Of a stretch of 13,118 nucleotides of DNA, positions 1 to 7,317 are shown piece by piece. Positions within the stretch are counted from its first letter, which is position 1, and every line of letters starts with the position of its first letter. The stretch is from Thermomicrobiales bacterium (GTDB lineage Bacteria; Chloroflexota; Chloroflexia; Thermomicrobiales; UBA6265). The notes under the pieces are model-generated. The model searched no databases. It had not been told where the DNA came from and saw only the letters and a list, made by a program, of their open reading frames with translations. The position numbers and the translations under genes were made by a program. The stretch is taken from contig JAICJJ010000021.1 of assembly GCA_025928535.1 (NCBI GenBank), forward strand, positions 1 through 13,118, written 5' to 3'.

Positions 1-756
1 ATCACCCAGGATCATATCGTTCCCTGGCTCCAGTTCCAGCCCGACTGGAAGGGCTGGCGGTCGCTCGGCCTCTCGCCCGACACCATCACCCAGCCATCGA
101 CGACGCGCGACGAATTCCTGATGCGTTTTTCCAACAGCGTCATCGCCGCGGTCGCTGCGTCGTCGCTCGCGGTCGTCATCGGCGCGCTGGCGGCGTACGG
201 ACTGGCGCGGTTCGATTACAAATTCGGACCTTGGCGCAACCGCGAAATTTCCTTCTGGTTTCTCTCCCAACTGATTTTGCCGCCGGTCGCCCTGGCGATG
301 CCGCTGCTGGTGCTCTACAAGGAATTGGCGCTCCTCGACACGCGCGTCGGCGTCATCCTCGTCTACACGCTGATGGTGCTGCCGATCGTCATCTGGATCA
401 TGCGCGACCAGTTCGGCATGATTCCGGTCGATCTCGAGCAAGCGGCGATGGTCGACGGCGCGTCGGTCTGGGGGGCTTTCCTAAGGATCGTCCTGCCGAT
501 CGCGGCGCCCGGGATCGTCTCGGCGTTCATCTTGTCGGTCGTGCTTTGCTGGAACGAATATTTTTTCGCCGCGCTGCTGACGAGCACGATCGCGAAAACG
601 CTGCCGGTGATGGTCGCGAGCCAGACCGGTTCCCAGGGGATCAACTGGTGGTCGATGGCGGCGCTGTCGACCGCCGCAATCGCCCCGCTCGCATTGATCG
701 GCGTCATCCTCGAGCGGTACATCGTCCAGGGCCTGACCGCTGGCGCGGTCAAATAG
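1..756 (+). CDS. Carbohydrate ABC transporter permease, MalG-type (5' partial)
   Basis: Inner-membrane permease of an importer, probably for sugars. The frame is open from base 1, so the start and probably the first membrane helix lie outside the window; 251 residues are visible against roughly 270-300 for the family. An apparent ATG at 121 is internal, because the reading frame upstream already encodes a plausible periplasmic loop. Hydrophobic segments lie at about visible residues 47-68, 85-105, 115-133, 170-192 and 220-240. The cytoplasmic EAA loop that contacts the ATPase is clear: EQAAMVDGASVWGAF followed by IVLPIAAPG (visible residues 146-172). The tail after the last helix is short, as usual for the MalG/UgpE side. 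The partner permease and binding protein would be expected upstream; the binding protein at 1171-2991 belongs to a different family and is not its partner. Substrate cannot be told. Confidence 0.93.
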   Translation: MTQDHIVPWLQFQPDWKGWRSLGLSPDTITQPSTTRDEFLMRFSNSVIAAVAASSLAVVIGALAAYGLARFDYKFGPWRNREISFWFLSQLILPPVALAMPLLVLYKELALLDTRVGVILVYTLMVLPIVIWIMRDQFGMIPVDLEQAAMVDGASVWGAFLRIVLPIAAPGIVSAFILSVVLCWNEYFFAALLTSTIAKTLPVMVASQTGSQGINWWSMAALSTAAIAPLALIGVILERYIVQGLTAGAVK

Positions 757-852
757 CCAATCGACGGTTTGCTCGGTTCGCCCAGGTCACGCGCTCCGTC
801 TGCAAGGCGCCAACCGCTCGGAACCGCACGCCGCGAGATTCCGTAGTGGGCT

Positions 853-862
853 GGCAATTGCC
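853..862. repeat. Perfect 10-bp palindrome upstream of the small acidic gene
   Basis: GGCAATTGCC is self-complementary and sits 55 bp before the ATG at 918, in the 161-bp gap between the permease stop and the small gene. It could be an operator, but a 10-bp palindrome can occur by chance. I saw no convincing -35/-10 pair and no terminator in this gap. Confidence 0.3.
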
Positions 863-917
863 TTGCGATGGCGTCGTCGGAAACTGGCATTTCAGCAATG
901 GAAGCGTGAGCGAAGCC

Positions 918-1145
918 ATGGAAAAGTCCAGCAAACGACCAACCCCCGAGGAAGAAGCCGGAGCCTCGCGCGGGCTGGGCCATGTCGTCTACGGCGACCA
1001 CGCCTCCGAATCGACGCATTCCGAGCGTGAAGAAGACGCCAAGGTCGTCACCGAAGCGTCGGAAGAATCGTTTCCGGCAAGCGACCCACCCAATTACACC
1101 GTCGGCAATCCGAACCGATCGACGTCGACCGACGAATCGACCTAG
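918..1145 (+). CDS. Small acidic hydrophilic protein with EESFPASDPP motif
   Basis: A 75-residue protein of unknown function, rich in Glu, Ser and Asp, with no membrane segment or signal peptide, so probably cytosolic and largely disordered. The C-terminal part reads EASEESFPASDPPNYTVGN (about residues 46-64). From memory, the ESFPASDPP string recurs in small uncharacterised proteins of many bacteria, which is the main reason to treat this as a real gene. I chose the ATG at 918, with GGAAG about 13 bases upstream. An in-frame GTG at 906 is an alternative that would add VSEA. A much longer open frame reaching back to 231 overlaps the permease and is Arg-rich in that part, so I disregard it. 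The gene is convergent with the binding protein at 1171-2991 and stands alone. Confidence 0.7.
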   Translation: MEKSSKRPTPEEEAGASRGLGHVVYGDHASESTHSEREEDAKVVTEASEESFPASDPPNYTVGNPNRSTSTDEST

Positions 1146-1164
1146 AAAACCGCCGAACGCGGCG
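1146..1164 (-). terminator. Probable intrinsic terminator of the binding-protein gene
   Basis: On the minus strand, just after the TGA at 1171-1173, CGCCG-CGTT-CGGCG forms a 5-bp stem with a 4-base loop, followed by GTTTTC. The T run is the complement of AAAA at 1146-1149. The stem is short but all G-C. It sits between two convergent stops and could also slow transcription from the small gene. Confidence 0.55.
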
Positions 1165-1170
1165 CGATCG

Positions 1171-2991
1171 TCACTTCGTCGCCACGGGCGTCGCGGCGGG
1201 AATTGGCGACGCCACCGGAGTCGCCGCGGCCACGGGAACGCGCCAGAGACGATCCGTCCGCGCCGTCTGCCAAATCTTGTCCGGCTGAAAACCGTCGATG
1301 GCGGCGTCGACAAGCACCGGGCTTTGCGGAAAGCCGAACCAGAGCCCAAACAGATCGCGATCGACCGCCTGCTGTAGCCGGACGAGCGCGGCGCGTTGGT
1401 CGGCAATCGACGTGCTGCCCAAAAACCGCGCGATCGCCGCGTCGGCATCGGCGTTGGCGTAGGCGCCGGGGTTCCAGCCGAGCGGATTCTTCTGGATGTC
1501 CCACGCCGAACCGTAGAGATCCCAATCCGTGAAACCCGGGTAGAGGTCGTAGGCATACGCCGCCAGATCGAAATCCCGGGTGGCCGTCAGCGCCTGGCTC
1601 AGGTCGGCCGGGGCAAGCGGCGCGATATTCAGGACGACGCCGACCTGCAGCAGATCCTCCTTGACCCGGGCGAGCACCCGCGCCAGTTCCGGCCGCGCGT
1701 CGTTCGCCAGCACTACCTTGATGATGAACGGAACGCCCTCCGGCGATTCGAGCACGCCGTCGCCGTTGAGATCGGCCCACCCGAGCGATTGCAGCAACGC
1801 CGCGGCGCGGGTCGGATCGTGGCGCGGCGAGATCGCCGCCGGATCGTGCGCCCACGGCTGGGCGACGGTTCCCGCCGCCTGTTGCTGAATGAAGCCGCCA
1901 AACACCTCGCGCGCATAGCGATCCCGGTCGATCGCGATGGAAAGCGCCTGGCGCAACTCCGGCGGGGTGAAAATGTCGGGGATGGCGCTGTCCGGATGGG
2001 CGAAATTGAACGCGGCGAACATCACCGACGCCGCGTCGGCGGCGTAGAGCCGGCCCGGCCGCTGCCCGAGCGACGCGAGATTCGCTGCCGGCACGGGCCA
2101 GAGCAGATCGGTTTGCCGGTTGCGCCACGCTTCGAGCCGGTTCGCCTCGCCGTCGATCCAGATGATTTCGCAACGGTCGAATGCCGCGACGTCGCCCCAG
2201 TAGTCGGCATTGCGGTCGAGTTGCACACCGCTGCGGTCGACTCCCGAAACTTTCCAGGGTCCGGTGCCGATCGGCGTCAAAGCCGAGCCGCCGGCGCCGG
2301 GCGTTGCGACGCTCGCGACCGGTGTCGCCAGCGCTTGAACTCGCGCCCGCTGGAGGATGGGCTGCGACAGCGCGTTCAAGGGCAAATTGCCGTCCGGCTC
2401 GTGCAACGTCAGTTCGAGCCGATCGTCGGCGGTCGCCTTGGCGTCGGTGAGAGAGGTGAAAAAGTTGCCGACGACGCTGGTCGGATCGTCGCGATAGGCG
2501 AGGAGCGTCGCCGCCGCGTCGGCAGCGGTGAAGGACGTCCCGTCGTGCCAGCGCACATCCCGCCGCAACGTCACGACGACCGACAACCCGTCGGCCGAGA
2601 CGGTCCATCCGGTCGCAAGCCACGGCGTCGGCTCCATGGTCACCGGGTCAGGCCGCAGCAGCGGTTCGAACAGACTGTAAACGACCTGCGGATCGGGTTG
2701 CATCGCCAATGGATTGAAATCGAGCGTCGCCGGGCGGGGCCGGACGAGGCGTAGCGTGCCGCCGCGCAATGGCGATTCGGCGTATGTTGGCCGCTGGTCG
2801 TGGACGACCGCGAACGCGCCATGGAGACCCGCCCGCTCTTCGGCGACTGGCGTCGCCGCGGCCGGAGCGGGAGTTCCCGCCGCGCGCACAATGGCCGCCG
2901 GGCGTCGGCCAACCAATCCGGCCGCCCCGAGCAACGGCGCCCCCATCGCCGCGAGAAACCCGCGGCGGCCAAACCTTCGCATTGACTGCAT
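1171..2991 (-). CDS. ABC transporter substrate-binding protein, family 5 (peptide/nickel type), Tat-exported
   Basis: Extracytoplasmic receptor of the oligopeptide/dipeptide/nickel importer class, 606 residues. The N-terminus carries a twin-arginine signal: RRFGRRGFLAA followed by a hydrophobic stretch to about residue 30. The family-5 fold is recognisable from about residue 78 to 585: GGTLRLVRP, then LATGWTVSADGLSVVVTLR, then VRWHDGTSFTAADA, and ALSIAIDRDRYA near 350. ADLNGDGVLESPEG near 407-420 is an Asp/Asn loop, common in this family, that could hold calcium. Thr-Pro-Val-Ala-rich spacers lie after the signal, at about 222-235, and at the C-terminus. I chose the ATG at 2991 because GAAGGA lies 8 bases upstream; a TTG directly before it is less likely. 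No lipobox cysteine is seen, and no permease or ATPase gene of this class is adjacent, so it is an orphan here. Ligand unknown. Confidence 0.92.
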   Translation of the reverse strand: MQSMRRFGRRGFLAAMGAPLLGAAGLVGRRPAAIVRAAGTPAPAAATPVAEERAGLHGAFAVVHDQRPTYAESPLRGGTLRLVRPRPATLDFNPLAMQPDPQVVYSLFEPLLRPDPVTMEPTPWLATGWTVSADGLSVVVTLRRDVRWHDGTSFTAADAAATLLAYRDDPTSVVGNFFTSLTDAKATADDRLELTLHEPDGNLPLNALSQPILQRARVQALATPVASVATPGAGGSALTPIGTGPWKVSGVDRSGVQLDRNADYWGDVAAFDRCEIIWIDGEANRLEAWRNRQTDLLWPVPAANLASLGQRPGRLYAADAASVMFAAFNFAHPDSAIPDIFTPPELRQALSIAIDRDRYAREVFGGFIQQQAAGTVAQPWAHDPAAISPRHDPTRAAALLQSLGWADLNGDGVLESPEGVPFIIKVVLANDARPELARVLARVKEDLLQVGVVLNIAPLAPADLSQALTATRDFDLAAYAYDLYPGFTDWDLYGSAWDIQKNPLGWNPGAYANADADAAIARFLGSTSIADQRAALVRLQQAVDRDLFGLWFGFPQSPVLVDAAIDGFQPDKIWQTARTDRLWRVPVAAATPVASPIPAATPVATK

Positions 2992-3104
2992 CAAATCGGT
3001 CCTTCCCCAACCCGACCGACACCAACGGCGCGCGCTCGAATCTCGGGCGCGCTCACACCTGTCCTCCCGTCGGCCGGAGTGTAGCAGCGGCGATCACGCA
3101 CAAT

Positions 3105-3833
3105 TCAGCCGCCGAGCATGGCGACCAATTCCGCGAGCGCGCCGACACTGCCGTCTGGTGGCGGCCCAGTGGCAGCCCATTCGCGTCCGGCGCGATTCAT
3201 CCAGATCGATCGGATTCCCGCTGCCTGCGCCCCGGCGATGTCGAATTCGGGCGAATCGCCGATGAACACCGCCGCTTCATGAGACGCATCGGCGAGCCGC
3301 AGCGCTTCGCGAAAGATGGCGGGGTCGGGCTTGGCCGCGCCGAATTCGCCCGAGATGACGATGAAATCGACCAATGATTCGACGCCCAGCAATTCGATTT
3401 TCGGCCGCTGCACATCCGCCGGACCGTTCGTGATGATCCCGATTGGTCGCGGCCCAACCGATGCGTGCCGCAATGCGCGCACCGTGGCGATGACGTCCGG
3501 AAAGAGCCGCAAGCCATGGTACCGATTGGACCGGTACCACTGCGCCGCGGCCTCGGCCGCCGCGCGATCGTCGATGCCGTAGCGGCCCATCAACTCGGGA
3601 AAATGATCGACGCCATGCGATGACGTCGTGATCGCTTCCGCGAGCAATCGTTCCCGCGCCTCGCTCGGCAGCGTCGCGAACGCCGGATGTCGCTCGGCCG
3701 CGAACGCCAGCCGCAGTCGGGTGGCGCGCGCGCCGGCATAGTCGCAGAGCGTGTCATCGAGATCGAACAGGATCACGCGCGGGGCCGGCGCAAGCGGCGG
3801 CATTACGGACGCGATGTCGAGCGAATCAGCCAT
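3105..3833 (-). CDS. HAD-superfamily hydrolase (probable phosphatase)
   Basis: Cytosolic haloacid dehalogenase-like hydrolase of 242 residues. All four motifs are present. Motif I is DLDDT, with nucleophile Asp-24 and general acid/base Asp-26. Motif II is ITNGP, with Thr-135. Motif III is the Lys of GAAKPD (Lys-168). Motif IV is GDSPEFD, with Asp-193 and Asp-198. The helical insert between motifs I and II is typical of subclass IA, like YjjG-type nucleotidases and phosphoglycolate phosphatases; the substrate cannot be assigned. The stop of the upstream Lut-type gene lies inside this gene, so the two are probably translated together. I took the ATG at 3833 (8-bp overlap). A TTG at 3848 has a better ribosome site (GAAGGG, 4 bases away) and would add five residues. 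About 110 bp without obvious signals separates this gene from the next one downstream. Confidence 0.9.
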   Translation of the reverse strand: MADSLDIASVMPPLAPAPRVILFDLDDTLCDYAGARATRLRLAFAAERHPAFATLPSEARERLLAEAITTSSHGVDHFPELMGRYGIDDRAAAEAAAQWYRSNRYHGLRLFPDVIATVRALRHASVGPRPIGIITNGPADVQRPKIELLGVESLVDFIVISGEFGAAKPDPAIFREALRLADASHEAAVFIGDSPEFDIAGAQAAGIRSIWMNRAGREWAATGPPPDGSVGALAELVAMLGG

Positions 3834-6075
3834 CGGCCCGACGCGCAACGTACCCTTCGATGCGCTCGGCGACGAGTTCGGCGAGATGGCGCACCGCCAG
3901 CGGTCGGTGTTCCGCGTCGCAGCCGCCGCGCAAATGCATGATGCAGCCCTGATTGTCGGTGACCAGCAGTGGCGCGCCCGTCGCCTCGGCGTCGTCGAGC
4001 TTGCTCACCATCAATCGCCGCGCCACCTCGGGATACTGAAACGAAAACGAGCCCCCGAATCCGCAGCAGATCGGCTCCCGCAAGTCGCGCACGTCATGGC
4101 CCAACACGTCCCGCAAGATCCGGCGCGGTTCCGGCCGCAACCCCAGCGCGTTCATGCCTTGACACGAATCGTGGTAAGCGAGCGTTTGCCGCGGCCCATC
4201 GGCCAGACTCCCATCCGGCAGCGCCGCGACCCGATCGAGAAACGACGTGAAGTCGATCACGCGCCGCGACAATGCCGCCGCCCGCCGCGCCCACGCTAGC
4301 TCATGCCGGAACAGATGCGCATAATCCTGCAACATCGTCGCCGTGCAACTGGCGCTGCCCGAAACCACCCAATCCGCCTCGCACCGCTCCAGCGTCCGGA
4401 TCGTCTGGCGCGCCATCCACTTCGCGTGGCGGATGTCGCCGGAGTTGTAGGCCGGCAAGCCGCAACAATGAAGCCCCGCGGGCAACGCGACGGCGACGCC
4501 CAGACGCCGCAAGACGGTCACGACCGCTTCGCCCTGGTCCGGATAGAGTTGGTCGGTCATGCACCCGGGGAACAACGCGACGGTCATGCCGGCGGCCCGA
4601 TTCGGCACGATCGGCGCAAACGGCGCAAGCGCACGTCCGGCGGGAATGCGGACATGCAGCGGTCGATCCGCCAGCGCCGGCAACGACCGCCAGCGCGTCT
4701 GACGCCGCAAGATCGGCGCGTTGCGGGCGCGGACGAAGCGCGAGCCATGCGTGATCGGCCGCTGCATCCGCCGCCCGATCTTGAGCAGGAGGTCGGACGT
4801 CTTCGGCCGGCTGTAGGCGCCGAGCACGACGCGCTTGACCGGAGACAGTCCTTTCCGCTCGACGACCATCTGCCGCACATCGAGAATTTGCCGCGGCAAC
4901 GGAATCCCGACCGGGCACACCATCTCACAGGCGTTGCACGAAAGGCAGAGGCTTTGCGGTCCGGCGCCGGCGTCGAGCCCGTTGAGGAACGGCGTCACGA
5001 CCAGTCCGATCGCTCCGGTGTAGATGTAGCCGAAGACATGCCCGCCAACCTCCCGGTAGGGCGGACAGACGTTGGCGCAGGCGGCGCAGCGAATGCAGTG
5101 CAGCGCTTCCTCGAATTCCGGTCGCGCCGCCATCGCCCGGCGGCCGTTGTCGAGCAGCACGATATGCAGTTCGTGCCCCGGGGCTGGCCCGGTCATGAAC
5201 GTCGTGTAGGTGGTGATGCGCTGCCCGGTGCCCGATCGCGCCAGAAGCCGCAATTGCGTCATCGCGTCTTCGAAGGTCGGAACCAGTTTTTCGATGCCGG
5301 CCAGCACGACATGCACCGGCGGCACGCTGGCGCACAATCGGCCGTTGCCCTCGTTGGTCGCCATCATCACCGTGCCGGTTTCCGCGATCAGCGCATTCGC
5401 CCCGGTGACGCCCATCCCGGCGCGAAAAAAGGTCTCCCGAATCGCCCCGCGGGCCGCCCGCACCTGTTCGCCGATGTCGTCCCGCGACACCTCGCGGTCG
5501 AGCGCGTCGCCGACGACCTGCCCCACTTCCTGTCGGGACAGATGAACCGCCGGCATCACCATGTGGCTCGGCCGCTCGCCCCGCTGCTGCACGATCCATT
5601 CGCCCAGATCGGTTTCGACGGCGGCGATGTCGCTGTCTCCGAGGGCGTGATTCAGTTCGATCTCTTCACTGACCATCGACTTCGACTTCGCGACCAGGGT
5701 CACCCCCCGGGCAACCGCCAGATCGCGAATGATCCGGTTGGCCTCCGCGGCGTTCGCCGCCCGGTGCACGGTCGCGCCCGCGCCTTCGGCAGCGTCCTGG
5801 AATTGGTCGAGGAACCGATCGAGATCGGCCGTCACATTCGTCTTGGCGGCTTTCAATTCCGCGCGCAGCGCGTCGAACGGAGCGTCGGCGAACGCCGCGC
5901 CCCGCGCCGCGCGCCATGATTGCTGAAATCGCGTCAGGTTGCCGGCGAGCCGCTCTTGCGCCAGGGCATTGTGGAGACGGTCGTCGAAATCGCCGATTCC
6001 GTCATGCCGTTCGGCCGCCGGGTCAACATCGGCGAGTCCGGCCGACGCCGCCGTCTCCATCGTTGACTGGCTCAT
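3826..6075 (-). CDS. Fused LutB-LutA type iron-sulfur oxidoreductase (LUD plus CCG domains)
   Basis: A 749-residue cytosolic fusion of two subunits of the LutABC (LldEFG) L-lactate oxidation complex. Residues about 70-300 form the LUD domain, with AKSKSMVSEEIELNHAL, ETDLGEWIVQQ and PSHMVMPAVH. Two 4Fe-4S motifs follow: CIRCAACANVCP at about 327 and CLSCNACEMVCP at about 377. Residues about 497-735 are LutA-like, with two cysteine-rich CCG repeats: GCMTDQ (Cys-505), HCCGLP (537-538) and SGSASC (577); then YHDSCQG (638), ICCGFGGSFSF (670-671) and DNQGC (711). The start at 6075 has GGAG 10 bases upstream. LutB is normally about 475 residues and LutA about 240, so the length fits a complete in-frame fusion. 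LutC is absent from the window. By family, the role is oxidation of lactate or a similar 2-hydroxy acid to a keto acid with electron transfer to the respiratory chain; the exact substrate is inferred. Confidence 0.92.
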   Translation of the reverse strand: MSQSTMETAASAGLADVDPAAERHDGIGDFDDRLHNALAQERLAGNLTRFQQSWRAARGAAFADAPFDALRAELKAAKTNVTADLDRFLDQFQDAAEGAGATVHRAANAAEANRIIRDLAVARGVTLVAKSKSMVSEEIELNHALGDSDIAAVETDLGEWIVQQRGERPSHMVMPAVHLSRQEVGQVVGDALDREVSRDDIGEQVRAARGAIRETFFRAGMGVTGANALIAETGTVMMATNEGNGRLCASVPPVHVVLAGIEKLVPTFEDAMTQLRLLARSGTGQRITTYTTFMTGPAPGHELHIVLLDNGRRAMAARPEFEEALHCIRCAACANVCPPYREVGGHVFGYIYTGAIGLVVTPFLNGLDAGAGPQSLCLSCNACEMVCPVGIPLPRQILDVRQMVVERKGLSPVKRVVLGAYSRPKTSDLLLKIGRRMQRPITHGSRFVRARNAPILRRQTRWRSLPALADRPLHVRIPAGRALAPFAPIVPNRAAGMTVALFPGCMTDQLYPDQGEAVVTVLRRLGVAVALPAGLHCCGLPAYNSGDIRHAKWMARQTIRTLERCEADWVVSGSASCTATMLQDYAHLFRHELAWARRAAALSRRVIDFTSFLDRVAALPDGSLADGPRQTLAYHDSCQGMNALGLRPEPRRILRDVLGHDVRDLREPICCGFGGSFSFQYPEVARRLMVSKLDDAEATGAPLLVTDNQGCIMHLRGGCDAEHRPLAVRHLAELVAERIEGYVARRADG

Positions 6076-6131
6076 GAGTCGAGTTCTCCGATTCGAGACC
6101 GCTGGCGAGGCCGGCTTGACGCATGCCCGCC

Positions 6132-6137
6132 ATTGTA
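6132..6137 (-). promoter_or_regulatory. Possible -10 element for the LutB-LutA fusion gene
   Basis: On the minus strand this reads TACAAT, five of six matches to TATAAT, about 57 bases before the ATG at 6075. No -35 hexamer is seen 16-18 bases upstream, so the call is weak. The gap 6076-6213 otherwise holds only the hairpin at 6175-6205. Confidence 0.25.
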
Positions 6138-6174
6138 CGCCGCGATTCGGCCGTCGCTGCTCGCCCTCGGCGAC

Positions 6175-6205
6175 CCACCGCCTATGCGGTGAGTGCAGGC
6201 GGTGG
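6175..6205 (-). terminator. Long hairpin after the last gene of the pucR cluster
   Basis: CCACCGCCT at 6175-6183 and AGGCGGTGG at 6197-6205 are perfect reverse complements, giving a 9-bp stem with a 13-base loop. The hairpin lies 8 bases past the stop of the SnoaL-like gene on the minus strand. There is no T run after it, so it is either a U-less terminator or a transcript-end stabilising hairpin. A weaker inverted pair, GTCGC and GCGAC, follows at 6153-6174. Confidence 0.45.
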
Positions 6206-6213
6206 TCCTGGCT

Positions 6214-6627
6214 TTACGGCAAACTCTCGTCCCAGAACAACCGCCGAAATTCGGCCGAGTCGTAGTAGCCGACCACGCTGACGATCCGGTTGTCGCTTGT
6301 GCGGAAAATCGCGAGTTGTTCGGAGATCAGTTCGCGTCCGAGTTGCGGCGCGAATTCCCGAATGATGAATTGGACCGCCGCCCGGTCGCCATCTTCGATC
6401 ACGTCGGTCACTTCCCAGCGAGCGGTCGGATAGGACGACACGACGCCGCCGAAATAGGCGACGATTTCGTCGGCCGGGCGGACGACATCGGCATGCGGCA
6501 AGGCGCGAAACGACGCGTGATTGGCCAGCGCCGCGCGCAGACGCCGCGGATCGCGCGCGTCGATGGCCGCGAAAAACTCGCGGCCCAGTTTGCCCGCGGA
6601 CATCCCCTCCGGCGGTTCCAGGTCCAT
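6214..6627 (-). CDS. SnoaL-like / NTF2-fold small protein
   Basis: A 137-residue cytosolic protein of the cone-shaped NTF2/SnoaL fold. The visible pattern is an N-terminal helix pair (GREFFAAIDARDPRRLRAAL), a strand-loop with FRALPHADVVRPADEIVAYFGGVV, and then the curved-sheet strands WEVTDVIEDGDRAAVQFIIREF, ISEQLAIFRTSDNRIVSVVGYYD and a terminal FRRLFWDESLP. Members include polyketide cyclases, isomerases and many proteins of unknown role, so no reaction can be assigned. I took the ATG at 6627 because GAGG sits five bases ahead of it; the GTG at 6633 overlaps that ribosome site and would add two residues. It starts 19 bases after the DinB-like gene, the last member of the presumed operon. 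Confidence 0.82.
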   Translation of the reverse strand: MDLEPPEGMSAGKLGREFFAAIDARDPRRLRAALANHASFRALPHADVVRPADEIVAYFGGVVSSYPTARWEVTDVIEDGDRAAVQFIIREFAPQLGRELISEQLAIFRTSDNRIVSVVGYYDSAEFRRLFWDESLP

Positions 6628-6646
6628 CGTCACCTCGACGGTCCGG

Positions 6647-7237
6647 TCAGACGGGCAACTTCAGGAGATCGCCGAGATCGGCCCGCGACACCGCCGCGAT
6701 CCCCTCACGGGCGCCGGTCAGATCGAGCGCCCGATCGATGCGCGCCAGCATTTCGGTGTCGTGTCGCGCCAGGTCGTTGGCGATTTGCCGGATGGTGGCG
6801 TCGCCTCGTTCCCGACTGATCCCGTCGCGCCCCCAGGTGTCGTTCGGCTGGCTTCGCAGGAGGGAAGTCGTGCTTTGCCGAATGCGGCGAAATTGCGACA
6901 TGATCGACAGGACCGCGGCCTGGTGATCCCACATTTCTTCTTCGCGGGTGCGGCGAAATGGCGGCAATGCGTCGAGGTTCGGGCGGTCCTGGGTCGCGAT
7001 GGCGTAAAGCCGGGGAAAGACGTCCATTTCGTGGTCGCGCAACTCGATCAGGAGTTGCTTGACCGACGGCTCGTTCCGGCGGGGCGAATTTTCCAGCCGC
7101 CAATCGGTGTGGATCGGCGTCAGCCAGCGCGACAAATGGTTGATCGTGAAGAGGAGGCGGATGATCAATTCGTCGTTGGTCATCGCCCCGACGGGCGTGT
7201 CGCCCGGCGTCGTCGCGTTCTGGTTCCCGTGGCTCAT
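6647..7237 (-). CDS. DinB-like four-helix protein with altered metal site
   Basis: A 196-residue cytosolic protein of the DinB/YfiT superfamily, whose members include metal-dependent thiol-transferases (bacillithiol or mycothiol) and uncharacterised stress proteins. Helix-bundle landmarks are LIELRDHEMDVFPRLYAI (His-69), DHQAAVLSIMSQFR and IANDLARHDTEMLARI (His-159). In the canonical site a third histidine follows in HDxxH; here that position is Met-163, so metal binding is probably weakened or changed. DRPNLDALPPF also occurs in similar form in the neighbour at 7318-7821 (DRPDLPAF), which suggests an old tandem duplication. The ATG at 7237 is set by GGGAG five bases upstream. A longer open frame to 7627 overlaps the neighbour and is Arg-rich, so it is rejected. 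Function unknown. Confidence 0.85.
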   Translation of the reverse strand: MSHGNQNATTPGDTPVGAMTNDELIIRLLFTINHLSRWLTPIHTDWRLENSPRRNEPSVKQLLIELRDHEMDVFPRLYAIATQDRPNLDALPPFRRTREEEMWDHQAAVLSIMSQFRRIRQSTTSLLRSQPNDTWGRDGISRERGDATIRQIANDLARHDTEMLARIDRALDLTGAREGIAAVSRADLGDLLKLPV

Positions 7238-7317
7238 CGTCGCTCCCGCAATTCCGGTCGTTCGAACCGCAGCATACGCCGGGGCGCCGATTCGCTCAAC
7301 CGGCGTCCAAGCGCGTG

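Noticed and set aside
363..1556. 397-codon minus-strand frame spanning permease, small gene and binding-protein end
   Set aside because: Crosses several supported genes and a terminator, and its composition is that of an antisense shadow.
1142..2623. 493-codon open frame inside the binding-protein gene, same strand
   Set aside because: Arg-rich, no domain pattern; it is a high-GC shadow of the family-5 binding protein in the correct frame.
1396..2754. 452-codon plus-strand frame opposite the binding protein
   Set aside because: Arg-rich antisense shadow with no recognisable domain.
3035..3060. GCGCGC repeats between the HAD and binding-protein genes as a terminator
   Set aside because: The arms are low-complexity and self-complementary, and no T run follows.
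4303..5919. 538-codon plus-strand frame opposite the LutB-LutA fusion
   Set aside because: Arg/His-rich with no motif; the minus-strand frame has clear Fe-S cysteines and LUD motifs.
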